Positions 27,690-39,350 of a DNA stretch of 64,000 nt are shown in pieces. Numbering within the stretch: position 1 is the first letter of the stretch; the number at the start of each line of letters is the position of its first letter. The stretch lies in contig CAMPDV010002430.1 of assembly GCA_946699065.1 (NCBI GenBank), forward strand, positions 1 through 64,000. The letters run 5' to 3'. The stretch comes from Loxodes magnus (taxonomy: Eukaryota > Ciliophora > Karyorelictea > Loxodida > Loxodidae). Both the position numbers and the translations under genes were made by a program. The notes below the pieces were generated by a model, which made no database searches, was not told the origin of the DNA, and saw nothing but the letters and a program-made list of their open reading frames with translations.

Positions 27690-29130
27690 CTTTTCTAAAT
27701 ACTTAGTACTTCTCAAACCATACTCCTTAAAACTGAAATTCTATCTTCTTTTCTTACTTTACTTCTTCACTTTTCTAAATACTTAGTACTTCTCAAACCA
27801 TACTCCTTAAAACTGAAATTCTATCTTCTTTTCTTACTTTACTTCTTCACTTTTCTAAATACTTAGTACTTCTCAAAGCATACTCCTTAAAACTGAAATT
27901 CTATCTTCTTTTCTTACTTTACTTCTTCACTTTTCTAAATACTTAGTACTTCTCAAACCATACTCCTTAAAACTGAAACTCTATCTTCTTTTCTTACTTT
28001 ACTTCTTCACTTTTCTTAATACTTAGTACTTCTCAAAGCATACTCCTTAAAACTGAAACTCTATGTTCTTTTCTTACTTTACTTCTTCACTTTTCTAAAT
28101 ACTTAGTACTTCTCAAAGCATACTCCTTAAAACTGAAATTCTATCTTCTTTTCTTACTTTACTTCTTCACTTTTCTAAATACTTAGTACTTCTCAAACCA
28201 TACTCCTTAAAACTGAAATTCTATCTTCTTTTCTTACTTTACTTCTTCACTTTTCTAAATACTTAGTACTTCTCAAACCATACTCCTTAAAACTGAAATT
28301 CTATCTTCTTTTCTTACTTTACTTCTTCACTTTTACAAATACTTAGTACTTCTCAAAGCATACTCCTTAAAACTGAAATTCTATCTTCTTTTCTTACTTT
28401 ACTTCTTCACTTTTCTAAATACTTAGTACTTCTCAAAGCATACTCCTTAAAACTGAAATTCTATCTTCTTTTCTTACTTTACTTCTTCACTTTTCTAAAT
28501 ACTTAGTACTTCTCAAACCATACTCCTTAAAACTGAAATTCTATCTTCTTTTCTTACTTTACTTCTTCACTTTTCTAAATACTTAGTACTTCTCAAAGCA
28601 TACTCCTTAAAACTGAAATTCTATCTTCTTTTCTTACTTTACTTCTTCACTTTTCTAAATACTTAGTACTTCTCAAACCATACTCCTTAAAACTCAAATT
28701 CTATCTTCTTTTCTTACTTTACTTCTTCACTTTTCTAAATACTTAGTACTTCTCAAAGCATACTCCTTAAAACTGAAATTCTATCTTCTTTTCTTACTTT
28801 ACTTCTTCACTTTTACAAATACTTAGTACTTCTCAAAGCATACTCCTTAAAACTGAAATTCTATCTTCTTTTCTTACTTTACTTCTTCACTTTACAAATA
28901 CTTAGTACTTCTCAAACCATACTCCTTAAAACTGAAACTCTATCTTCTTTTCTTACTTTACTTCTTCACTTTTACAAATACTTTGTACTTCTCAAACCAT
29001 ACTCCTTAAAACTGAAATTCTATCTTCTTTTCTTACTTTACTTCTTCACTTTTCTAAATACTTAGTACTTCTCAAAGCATACTCCTATAAACTGAATCTC
29101 TATGTTCTTTTCTTACTTTACTTCTTCACT
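27690..29130 (+). repeat. 1.44-kb duplication, copy 2 (partner 25050-26490)
   Basis: Partner of 25050-26490. A single T is missing near 28890 (CACTTTACAAA), so the offset changes from 2640 to 2639 bp before the shared rare ACTTTGTACT marker at 28980. The match ends at positions 78-79 near 29141. Confidence 0.8.
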
Positions 29131-31400
29131 TTTCTAAATACTTAGTACTTCTCAAAGCATACTCCTTAAAACTGAAATTCTATCTTCTTTTCTTACTTTA
29201 CTTCTTCACTTTTCTAAATACTTAGTACTTCTCAAAGCATACTCCTTAAAACTGAAATTCTATCTTCTTTTCTTACTTTACTTCTTCACTTTTACAAATA
29301 CTTAGTACTTCTCAAAGCATACTCCTTAAAACTGAAATTCTATCTTCTTTTCTTACTTTACTTCTTCACTTTTCTAAATACTTAGTACTTCTCAAACCAT
29401 ACTCCTTAAAACTGAAACTCTATCTTCTTTTCTTACTTTACTTCTTCACTTTTCTAAATACTTAGTACTTCTCAAAGCATACTCCTTAAAACTGAAATTC
29501 TATCTTCTTTTCTTACTTTACTTCTTCACTTTTCTAAATACTTAGTACTTCTCAAAGCATACTCCTTAAAACTGAAATTCTATCTTCTTTTCTTACTTTA
29601 CTTCTTCACTTTTCTAAATACTTAGTACTTCTCAAAGCATACTCCTTAAACTGAAATTCTATCTTCTTTTCTTACTTTACTTCTTCACTTTTACAAATAC
29701 TTAGTACTTCTCAAACCATACTCCTTAAAACTGAAATTCTATCTTCTTTTCTTACTTTACTTCTTCACTTTTACAAATACTTAGTACTTCTCAAACCATA
29801 CTCCTTAAAACTGAAATTCTATCTTCTTTTCTTACTTTACTTCTTCACTTTTCTAAATACTTAGTACTTCTCAAAGCATACTCCTTAAAACTGAAATTCT
29901 ATCTTCTTTTTCTTACTTTACTTCTTCACTTTTCTAAATACTTAGTACTTCTCAAAGCATACTCCTTAAAACTGAAATTCTATCTTCTTTTCTTACTTTA
30001 CTTCTTCACTTTTACAAATACTTAGTACTTCTCAAACCATACTCCTTAAAACTGAAATTCTATCTTCTTTTTCTTACTTTACTTCTTTCACTTTTACAAA
30101 TACTTAGTACTTCTCAAACCATACTCCTTAAAACTGAAATTCTATCTTCTTTTCTTACTTTACTTCTTCACTTTTCTAAATACTTAGTACTTCTCAAAGC
30201 ATACTCCTTAAAACTGAAATTCTATCTTCTTTTCTTACTTTACTTCTTCACTTTTTCTAAATACTTAGTACTTCTCAAACCATACTCCTTAAAACTGAAA
30301 TTCTATCTTCTTTTCTTACTTTACTTCTTCACTTTTCTAAATACTTAGTACTTCTCAAACCATACTCCTTAAAACTGAAATTCTATCTTCTTTTCTTACT
30401 TTACTTCTTCACTTTTCTAAATACTTAGTACTTCTCAAACCATACTCCTTAAAACTGAAATTCTATCTTCTTTTCTTACTTTACTTCTTCACTTTTCTAA
30501 ATACTTAGTACTCCTCAATCCATACTCCTTAAAACTGAAATTCTATCTTCTTTTCTTACTTTACTTCTTCACTTTTCTAAATACTTAGTACTTCTCAAAG
30601 CATACTCCTTAAAACTGAAATTCTATCTTCTTTTCTTACTTTACTTCTTCACTTTTCTAAATACTTAGTACTTCTCAAAGCATACTCCTTAAAACTGAAA
30701 TTCTATCTTCTTTTCTTACTTTACTTCTTCACTTTTCTAAATACTTAGTACTTCTCAAAGCATACTCCTTAAAACTGAAATTCTATCTTCTTTTCTTACT
30801 TTACTTCTTCACTTTTCTAAATACTTAGTACTTCTCAAAGCATACTCCTTAAAACTGAAATTCTATCTTCTTTTCTTACTTTACTTCTTCACTTTTCTAA
30901 ATACTTAGTACTTCTCAAACCATACTCCTTAAAACTCAAATTCTATCTTCTTTTCTACTTTACTTCTTCACTTTTCTAAATACTTAGTACTTCTCAAACC
31001 ATACTCCTTAAAACTGAAATTCTATCTTCTTTTCTTACTTTACTTCTTCACTTTTCTAAATACTTAGTACTTCTCAAAGCATACTCCTTAAAACTGAAAT
31101 TCTATCTTCTTTTCTTACTTTACTTCTTCACTTTTCTAAATACTTAGTACTTCTCAAAGCATACTCCTTAAAACTGAAATTCTATCTTCTTTTCTTACTT
31201 TACTTCTTCACTTTTACAAATACTTAGTACTTCTTCAAACCATACTCCTTAAAACTGAAATTCTATCTTCTTTTCTTACTTTACTTCTTCACTTTTCTAA
31301 ATACTTAGTACTTCTCAAAGCATACTCCTTAAAACTGAAATTCTATCTTCTTTTCTTACTTTACTTCTTCACTTTTCTAATACTTAGTACTTCTCAAACC
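28880..31400 (+). repeat. Indel-rich left-arm segment next to the strand switch
   Basis: About ten single-base length changes occur in 2.5 kb: missing T near 28890, missing A near 29650, extra T near 29910, two extra T near 30070 and 30087, extra T near 30256, missing T near 30955, extra T near 31233 and missing A near 31379. Most lie in runs of A or T. The preceding 24 kb of array has none, apart from one extra A near 25075. The cause may be biological (less homogenised flank) or residual homopolymer error in a long-read consensus. Confidence 0.85.
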
Positions 31401-31576
31401 ATACTCCTTAAAACTTAAATTCTATCTTCTTTTCTTACTTTACTTCTTCACTTTTCTAAATACTTAGTACTTCTCAAAGCATACTCCTTAAAACTGAAAT
31501 TCTATCTTCTTTTCTTACTTTACTTCTTCACTTTTCTAAATACTTAGTACTTCTCAAACCATACTCCTTAAAACTG

Positions 31577-32626
31577 AAATTCTATCTTCTTTTCTTACTT
31601 TACTTCTTCACTTTTCTAAATACTTATTACTTCTCAAAGCATACTCCTTAAAACTGAAATTCTATCTTCTTTTCTTACTTTACTTCTTCACTTTTCTAAA
31701 TACTTAGTACTTCTCAAACCATACTCCTTAAAACTGAAATTCTATCTTCTTTTCTTACTTTACTTCTACACTTTTCTAAATACTTATTACTTCTCAAACC
31801 ATACTCCTTAAAACTGAAATTCTATCTTCTTTTCTTACTTTACTTCTTCACTTTTCTAAATACTTATTACTTCTCAAACCATACTCCTTAAAACTGAAAC
31901 TCTATGTTCTTTTCTTACTTTACTTCTTCACTTTTACAAATACTTATTACTTCTCAAACCATACTCCTTAAAACTGAAATTCTATCTTCTTTTCTTACTT
32001 TACTTCTTCACTTTTCTAAATACTTATTACTTCTCAAACCATACTCCTTAAAACTGAAATTCTATCTTCTTTTCTTACTTTACTTCTTCACTTTTCTAAA
32101 TACTTAGAAAAGTGAAGAAGTAAAGTAAGAAAAGAAGATAGAATTTCAGTTTTAAGGAGTATGGTTTGAGAAGTAATAAGTATTTAGAAAAGTGAAGAAG
32201 TAAAGTAAGAAAAGAAGATAGAATTTCAGTTTTAAGGAGTATGGTTTGAGAAGTAATAAGTATTTGTAAAAGTGAAGAAGTAAAGTAAGAAAAGAACATA
32301 GAGTTTCAGTTTTAAGGAGTATGGTTTGAGAAGTAATAAGTATTTAGAAAAGTGAAGAAGTAAAGTAAGAAAAGAAGATAGAATTTCAGTTTTAAGGAGT
32401 ATGGTTTGAGAAGTAATAAGTATTTAGAAAAGTGTAGAAGTAAAGTAAGAAAAGAAGATAGAATTTCAGTTTTAAGGAGTATGGTTTGAGAAGTAATAAG
32501 TATTTAGAAAAGTGAAGAAGTAAAGTAAGAAAAGAAGATAGAATTTCAGTTTTAAGGAGTATGCTTTGAGAAGTAATAAGTATTTAGAAAAGTGAAGAAG
32601 TAAAGTAAGAAAAGAAGATAGAATTT
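31577..32626. repeat. Near-perfect palindrome at the array strand switch
   Basis: The axis lies between 32101 and 32102, so paired positions sum to 64203. Arms 31708-32099 and 32104-32495 (392 bp each) match base for base. They extend to 31577 and 32626 (523 bp each) with a single mismatch, 31707 G against 32496 A. The 4-base centre is ATAC. Matching alleles inside the arms include unusual ones: the C-at-20/TATGTTC/ACA monomer (31881-31960) and the A-at-48 monomer (TACTTCTACAC near 31761). Beyond the arms several mismatches appear at once. The arms could in principle extrude as a hairpin or cruciform. An assembly join is possible, but a whole-read fold-back would give symmetry far beyond 523 bp. 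Confidence 0.92.
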
Positions 32627-32983
32627 AAGTTTTAAGGAGTATGCTTTGAGAAGTAATAAGTATTTGTAAAAGTGAAGAAGTAAAGTAAGAAAAGAAGATA
32701 GAGTTTCAGTTTTAAGGAGTATGCTTTGAGAAGTACTAAGTATTTAGAAAAGTGAAGAAGTAAGTAAGAAAGAAGATAGAATTTCAGTTTTAAGGAGTAT
32801 GCTTTGAGAAGTACTAAGTATTTAGAAAAGTGTAGAAGTAAAGTAAGAAAAGAAGATAGAATTTGAGTTTTAAGGAGTATGGTTTGAGAAGTAATAAGTA
32901 TTTAGAAAAGTGAAGAAGTAAAGTAAGAAAAGAAGATAGAATTTCAGTTTTAAGGAGTATGCTTTGAGAAGTAATAAGTATTT
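32104..32983 (-). repeat. Right-arm duplication, copy B (partner 34979-35860)
   Basis: This block begins exactly at the palindrome axis spacer and repeats the allele order of 34979-35860, offset by 2875 bp at its start. It includes the TATGTTC/C-at-20/ACA monomer, two A-at-48 monomers and the following C-at-16 (GAATTTGAG) monomer. Two single A deletions near 32761-32772 make it 880 bp against 882 bp. It ends at a 56-58 difference near 32984. Its first ~523 bp also exist in inverted form at 31577-32099, giving three copies of one haplotype. Confidence 0.85.
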
Positions 32984-34978
32984 AGAAAAGTGAAGAAGTA
33001 AAGTAAGAAAAGAAGATAGAGTTTCAGTTTTAAGGAGTATGGTTTGAGAAGTACTAACTATTTAGAAAAGTGAAGAAGTAAAGTAAGAAAAGAAGATAGA
33101 GTTTAAGTTTTAAGGAGTATGGTTTGAGAAGTAATAAGTATTTAGAAAAGTGAAGAAGTAAAGTAAGAAAAGAAGATAGAATTTCAGTTTTAAGGAGTAT
33201 GGTTTGAGAAGTACTAAGTATTTAGAAAAGTGAAGAAGTAAAGTAAGAAAAGAAGATAGAGTTTCAGTTTTAAGGAGTATGGTTTGAGAAGTAATAAGTA
33301 TTTGTAAAAGTGAAGAAGTAAAGTAAGAAAAGAAGATAGAATTTCAGTTTTAAGGAGTATGCTTTGAGAAGTAATAAGTATTTGTAAAAGTGAAGAAGTA
33401 AAGTAAGAAAAGAAGAATAGAGTTTCAGTTTTAAGGAGTATGCTTTGAGAAGTACTAAGTATTTAGAAAAGTGAAGAAGTAAAGTAAGAAAAGAAGATAG
33501 AATTTCAGTTTTAAGGAGTATGGTTTGAGAAGTAATAAGTATTTAGAAAAGTGAAGAAGTAAAGTAAGAAAAGAAGATAGAATTTAAGTTTTAAGGAGTA
33601 TGCTTTGAGAAGTAATAAGTATTTGTAAAAGTGAAGAAGTAAAGTAAGAAAAGAAGATAGAATTTCAGTTTTAAGGAGTATGGTTTGAGAAGTAATAAGT
33701 ATTTAGAAAAGTGAAGAAGTAAAGTAAGAAAAGAAGATAGAATTTCAGTTTTAAGGAGTATGCTTTGAGAAGTAATAAGTATTTGTAAAAGTGAAGAAGT
33801 AAAGTAAGAAAAGAAGACAGAGTTTCAGTTTTAAGGAGTATGCTTTGAGAAGTACTAAGTATTTGTAAAGTGAAGAAGTAAAGTAAGAAAAGAAGATAGA
33901 GTTTCAGTTTTAAGGAGTATGCTTTGAGAAGTACTAAGTATTTAGAAAAGTGTAGAAGTAAAGTAAGAAAAGAAGATAGAATTTGAGTTTTAAGGAGTAT
34001 GGTTTGAGAAGTAATAAGTATTTAGAAAAGTGAAGAAGTAAAGTAAGAAAAGAAGATAGAATTTCAGTTTTAAGGAGTATGCTTTGAGAAGTAATAAGTA
34101 TTTAGAAAAGTGAAGAAGTAAAGTAAGAAAAGAAGATAGAATTTCAGTTTTAAGGAGTATGCTTTGAGAAGTAATAAGTATTTAGAAAAGTGAAGAAGTA
34201 AAGTAAGAAAAGAAGATAGAATTTAAGTTTTAAGGAGTATGCTTTGAGAAGTAATAAGTATTTGTAAAAGTGAAGAAGTAAGTAAGAAAGAAGATAGAGT
34301 TTCAGTTTTAAGGAGTATGCTTTGAGAAGTACTAAGTATTTAGAAAAGTGAAGAAGTAAAGTAAGAAAAGAAGATAGAATTTCAGTTTTAAGGAGTATGG
34401 TTTGAGAAGTAATAAGTATTTAGAAAAGTGAAGAAGTAAAGTAAGAAAAGAACATAGAGTTTCAGTTTTAAGGAGTATGGTTTGAGAAGTAATAAGTATT
34501 TAGAAAAGTGAAGAAGTAAAGTAAGAAAAGAAGATAGAATTTCAGTTTTAAGGAGTATGGTTTGAGAAGTAATAAGTATTTAGAAAAGTGAAGAAGTAAA
34601 GTAAGAAAAGAAGATAGAATTTCAGTTTTAAGGAGTATGGTTTGAGAAGTAATAAGTATTTGTAAAAGTGAAGAAGTAAAGTAAGAAAGAACATAGAGTT
34701 TCAGTTTTAAGGAGTATGCTTTGAGAAGTAATAAGTATTTGTAAAAGTGAAGAAGTAAAGTAAGAAAAGAACATAGAGTTTCAGTTTTAAGGAGTATGGT
34801 TTGAGAAGTAATAAGTATTTAGAAAAGTGAAGAAGTAAAGTAAGAAAAGAACATAGAGTTTCAGTTTTAAGGAGTATGGTTTGAGAAGTAATAAGTATTT
34901 AGAAAAGTGAAGAAGTAAAGTAAGAAAAGAAGATAGAGTTTCAATTTTAAGGAGTATGCTTTGAGAAGTACTAAGTAT

Positions 34979-35860
34979 TTAGAAAAGTGAAGAAGTAAAG
35001 TAAGAAAAGAAGATAGAATTTCAGTTTTAAGGAGTATGGTTTGAGAAGTAATAAGTATTTAGAAAAGTGAAGAAGTAAAGTAAGAAAAGAAGATAGAATT
35101 TCAGTTTTAAGGAGTATGGTTTGAGAAGTAATAAGTATTTGTAAAAGTGAAGAAGTAAAGTAAGAAAAGAACATAGAGTTTCAGTTTTAAGGAGTATGGT
35201 TTGAGAAGTAATAAGTATTTAGAAAAGTGAAGAAGTAAAGTAAGAAAAGAAGATAGAATTTCAGTTTTAAGGAGTATGGTTTGAGAAGTAATAAGTATTT
35301 AGAAAAGTGTAGAAGTAAAGTAAGAAAAGAAGATAGAATTTCAGTTTTAAGGAGTATGGTTTGAGAAGTAATAAGTATTTAGAAAAGTGAAGAAGTAAAG
35401 TAAGAAAAGAAGATAGAATTTCAGTTTTAAGGAGTATGCTTTGAGAAGTAATAAGTATTTAGAAAAGTGAAGAAGTAAAGTAAGAAAAGAAGATAGAATT
35501 TAAGTTTTAAGGAGTATGCTTTGAGAAGTAATAAGTATTTGTAAAAGTGAAGAAGTAAAGTAAGAAAAGAAGATAGAGTTTCAGTTTTAAGGAGTATGCT
35601 TTGAGAAGTACTAAGTATTTAGAAAAGTGAAGAAGTAAAGTAAGAAAAGAAGATAGAATTTCAGTTTTAAGGAGTATGCTTTGAGAAGTACTAAGTATTT
35701 AGAAAAGTGTAGAAGTAAAGTAAGAAAAGAAGATAGAATTTGAGTTTTAAGGAGTATGGTTTGAGAAGTAATAAGTATTTAGAAAAGTGAAGAAGTAAAG
35801 TAAGAAAAGAAGATAGAATTTCAGTTTTAAGGAGTATGCTTTGAGAAGTAATAAGTATTT
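34979..35860 (-). repeat. Right-arm duplication, copy C (partner 32104-32983)
   Basis: Full-length copy of the block found at the hinge. Here it is embedded in ordinary right-arm sequence, without a palindrome. Upstream it continues with a normal TATTT, where the hinge has TACTT. It therefore shows what the uninverted haplotype looks like and supports a right-arm origin for the hinge. The same opening three monomers recur again near 40659-40860. Confidence 0.85.
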
Positions 35861-38800
35861 GTAAAAGTGAAGAAGTAAAGTAAGAAAAGAACATAGAGTT
35901 TCAGTTTTAAGGAGTATGGTTTGAGAAGTAATAAGTATTTAGAAAAGTGAAGAAGTAAAGTAAGAAAAGAACATAGAGTTTCAGTTTTAAGGAGTATGGT
36001 TTGAGAAGTACTAAGTATTTGTAAAAGTGAAGAAGTAAAGTAAGAAAAGAAGATAGAATTTCAGTTTTAAGGAGTATGCTTTGAGAAGTAATAAGTATTT
36101 AGAAAAGTGAAGAAGTAAAGTAAGAAAAGAAGATAGAATTTCAGTTTTAAGGAGTATGCTTTGAGAAGTAATAAGTATTTAGAAAGTGAAGAAGTAAAGT
36201 AAGAAAAGAAGATAGAATTTCAGTTTTAAGGAGTATGCTTTGAGAAGTAATAAGTATTTGTAAAAGTGAAGAAGTAAAGTAAGAAAAGAAGATAGAGTTT
36301 CAGTTTTAAGGAGTATGCTTTGAGAAGTACTAAGTATTTAGAAAAGTGAAGAAGTAAAGTAAGAAAAGAAGATAGAATTTCAGTTTTAAGGAGTATGGTT
36401 TGAGAAGTACTAAGTATTTAGAAAAGTGTAGAAGTAAAGTAAGAAAAGAAGATAGAATTTCAGTTTTAAGGAGTATGGTTTGAGAAGTACTAAGTATTTA
36501 GAAAAGTGAAGAAGTAAAGTAAGAAAAGAAGATAGAATTTCAGTTTTAAGGAGTATGGTTTGAGAAGTAATAAGTATTTAGAAAAGTGAAGAAGTAAAGT
36601 AAGAAAAGAAGATAGAATTTCAGTTTTAAGGAGTATGCTTTGAGAAGTAATAAGTATTTAGAAAAGTGAAGAAGTAAAGTAAGAAAAGAAGATAGAGTTT
36701 CAGTTTTAAGGAGTATGCTTTGAGAAGTACTAAGTATTTAGAAAAGTGTAGAAGTAAAGTAAGAAAAGAAGATAGAATTTCAGTTTTAAGGAGTATGCTT
36801 TGAGAAGTACTAAGTATTTAGAAAAGTGAAGAAGTAAAGTAAGAAAAGAAGATAGAATTTCAGTTTTAAGGAGTATGCTTTGAGAAGTAATAAGTATTTA
36901 GAAAAGTGAAGAAGTAAAGTAAGAAAAGAAGATAGAATTTAAGTTTTAAGGAGTATGCTTTGAGAAGTAATAAGTATTTAGAAAAGTGAAGAAGTAAAGT
37001 AAGAAAGAAGATAGAGTTTCAGTTTTAAGGAGTATGCTTTGAGAAGTACTAAGTATTTAGAAAAGTGAAGAAGTAAAGTAAGAAAAGAAGATAGAATTTA
37101 AGTTTTAAGGAGTATGCTTTGAGAAGTACTAAGTATTTAGAAAAGTGTAGAAGTAAAGTAAGAAAAGAAGATAGAATTTGAGTTTTAAGGAGTATGGTTT
37201 GAGAAGTAATAAGTATTTAGAAAAGTGAAGAAGTAAAGTAAGAAAAGAAGATAGAATTTCAGTTTTAAGGAGTATGCTTTGAGAAGTAATAAGTATTTGT
37301 AAAAGTGAAGAAGTAAAGTAAGAAAAGAAGATAGAGTTTCAGTTTTAAGGAGTATGCTTTGAGAAGTACTAAGTATTTAGAAAAGTGAAGAAGTAAAGTA
37401 AGAAAAGAAGATAGAATTTAAGTTTTAAGGAGTATGCTTTGAGAAGTACTAAGTATTTGTAAAAGTGAAGAAGTAAAGTAAGAAAAGAAGATAGAATTTC
37501 AGTTTTTAAGGAGTATGCTTTGAGAAGTACTAAGTATTTGTAAAAGTGAAGAAGTAAAGTAAGAAAAGAAGATAGAATTTCAGTTTTAAGGAGTATGCTT
37601 TGAGAAGTAATAAGTATTTAGAAAAGTGAAGAAGTAAAGTAAGAAAAGAAGATAGAATTTCAGTTTTAAGGAGTATGGTTTGAGAAGTACTAAGTATTTA
37701 GAAAAGTGTAGAAGTAAAGTAAGAAAAGAAGATAGAATTTCAGTTTTAAGGAGTATGCTTTGAGAAGTACTAAGTATTTAGAAAAGTGAAGAAGTAAAGT
37801 AAGAAAAGAAGATAGAATTTCAGTTTTAAGGAGTATGCTTTGAGAAGTAATAAGTATTTAGAAAAGTGAAGAAGTAAAGTAAGAAAAGAAGATAGAATTT
37901 CAGTTTTAAGGAGTATGGTTTGAGAAGTAATAAGTATTTAGAAAAGTGAAGAAGTAAAGTAAGAAAAGAAGATAGAATTTCAGTTTTAAGGAGTATGCTT
38001 TGAGAAGTACTAAGTATTTGTAAAAGTGAAGAAGTAAAGTAAGAAAAGAAGATAGAATTTCAGTTTTAAGGAGTATGCTTTGAGAAGTACTAAGTATTTG
38101 TAAAAGTGAAGAAGTAAAGTAAGAAAAGAAGATAGAATTTCAGTTTTAAGGAGTATGCTTTGAGAAGTAATAAGTATTTAGAAAAGTGAAGAAGTAAAGT
38201 AAGAAAAGAAGATAGAATTTAAGTTTTAAGGAGTATGCTTTGAGAAGTAATAAGTATTTGTAAAAGTGAAGAAGTAAAGTAAGAAAAGAAGATAGAGTTT
38301 CAGTTTTAAGGAGTATGCTTTGAGAAGTACTAAGTATTTAGAAAAGTGAAGAAGTAAAGTAAGAAAAGAAGATAGAATTTAAGTTTTAAGGAGTATGCTT
38401 TGAGAAGTACTAAGTATTTGTAAAAGTGAAGAAGTAAAGTAAGAAAAGAAGATAGAATTTCAGTTTTAAGGAGTATGCTTTGAGAAGTACTAAGTATTTG
38501 TAAAAGTGAAGAAGTAAAGTAAGAAAAGAAGATAGAATTTCAGTTTTAAGGAGTATGGTTTGAGAAGTACTAAGTATTTGTAAAAGTGAAGAAGTAAAGT
38601 AAGAAAAGAAGATAGAATTTCAGTTTTAAGGAGTATGGTTTGAGAAGTAATAAGTATTTGTAAAAGTGAAGAAGTAAAGTAAGAAAAGAAGATAGAATTT
38701 CAGTTTTAAGGAGTATGGTTTGAGAAGTACTAAGTATTTAGAAAAGTGTAGAAGTAAAGTAAGAAAAGAAGATAGAATTTCAGTTTTAAGGAGTATGCTT

Positions 38801-38949
38801 TGAGAAGTACTAAGTATTTCAGAAAAGTGAAGAAGTAAAGTAAGAAAAGAAGATAGAATTTCAGTTTTAAGGAGTATGCTTTGAGAAGTAATAAGTATTT
38901 AGAAAAGTGAAGAAGTAAAGTAAGAAAAGAAGATAGAATTTCAGTTTTA

Positions 38950-39350
38950 AGGAGTATGGTTTGAGAAGTAATAAGTATTTAGAAAAGTGAAGAAGTAAAG
39001 TAAGAAAAGAAGATAGAGTTTCAGTTTTAAGGAGTATGCTTTATAAGTACTAAGTATTTAGAAAAGTGAAGAAGTAAAGTAAGAAAAGAAGATAGAATTT
39101 CAGTTTTAAGGAGTATGGTTTGAGAAGTACTAAGTATTTAGAAAAGTGTAGAAGTAAAGTAAGAAAAGAAGATAGAATTTCAGTTTTAAGGAGTATGGTT
39201 TGAGAAGTAATAAGTATTTAGAAAAGTGAAGAAGTAAAGTAAGAAAAGAAGATAGAATTTCAGTTTTAAGGAGTATGCTTTGAGAAGTAATAAGTATTTA
39301 GAAAAGTGAAGAAGTAAAGTAAGAAAAGAAGATAGAGTTTCAGTTTTAAG
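38950..39350 (-). repeat. Long-range duplication, copy 1 (partner 58395-58790)
   Basis: Defined by a rare shared defect, CTTTATAAG in place of CTTTGAGAAG, at 39040 and 58481. It is followed in both by the same run of monomers: AAACC/G-at-67, then A-at-48, then T-at-67, and so on. The offset is 19,441 bp. The match ends where one copy has AAAGC and the other AAACC (about 39355/58797). Confidence 0.72.

Larger units (their letters stand above)
1..32101 (+). repeat. 80-bp satellite array, left arm (pyrimidine-rich strand on +)
   Basis: About 401 head-to-tail copies of an 80-bp monomer that begins ATACTCCTTAAAACTGAAAT, continues with a C/T-rich middle (positions 21-57, interrupted only by single A residues at 24, 37, 42 and 50) and ends CTTCTCAAAGC or CTTCTCAAACC. 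The 80-bp period is read directly: the line phase recurs every 240 bases. Most monomers differ at only a few sites. Alleles frequent in this arm are G at position 67 (AGTACT), CTT at 56-58 and A at 35 (TTCATAC). A is rare at position 48. No gene, promoter, tRNA or rRNA is visible in it. The array continues past the left edge. Satellites of this kind usually form heterochromatin; centromeric function here would be inference only. Confidence 0.98.

Noticed and set aside
1-32101. CRISPR-like regular repeat spacing
   Set aside because: There are no unique spacers: the whole 80-bp unit repeats, with only point alleles differing, so it is a tandem satellite.
32000-32200. Whole-read fold-back (hairpin) assembly artefact
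   Set aside because: Symmetry ends about 523 bp from the axis and left-arm indels (such as near 31379) are not mirrored. A local chimeric join is still possible, so this is only partly rejected.
31577-32626. Terminal inverted repeats of a transposon or a fold-back element
   Set aside because: The arms are ordinary satellite monomers separated by only 4 bases, with no target-site duplication, no internal coding region and no transposon end motif.
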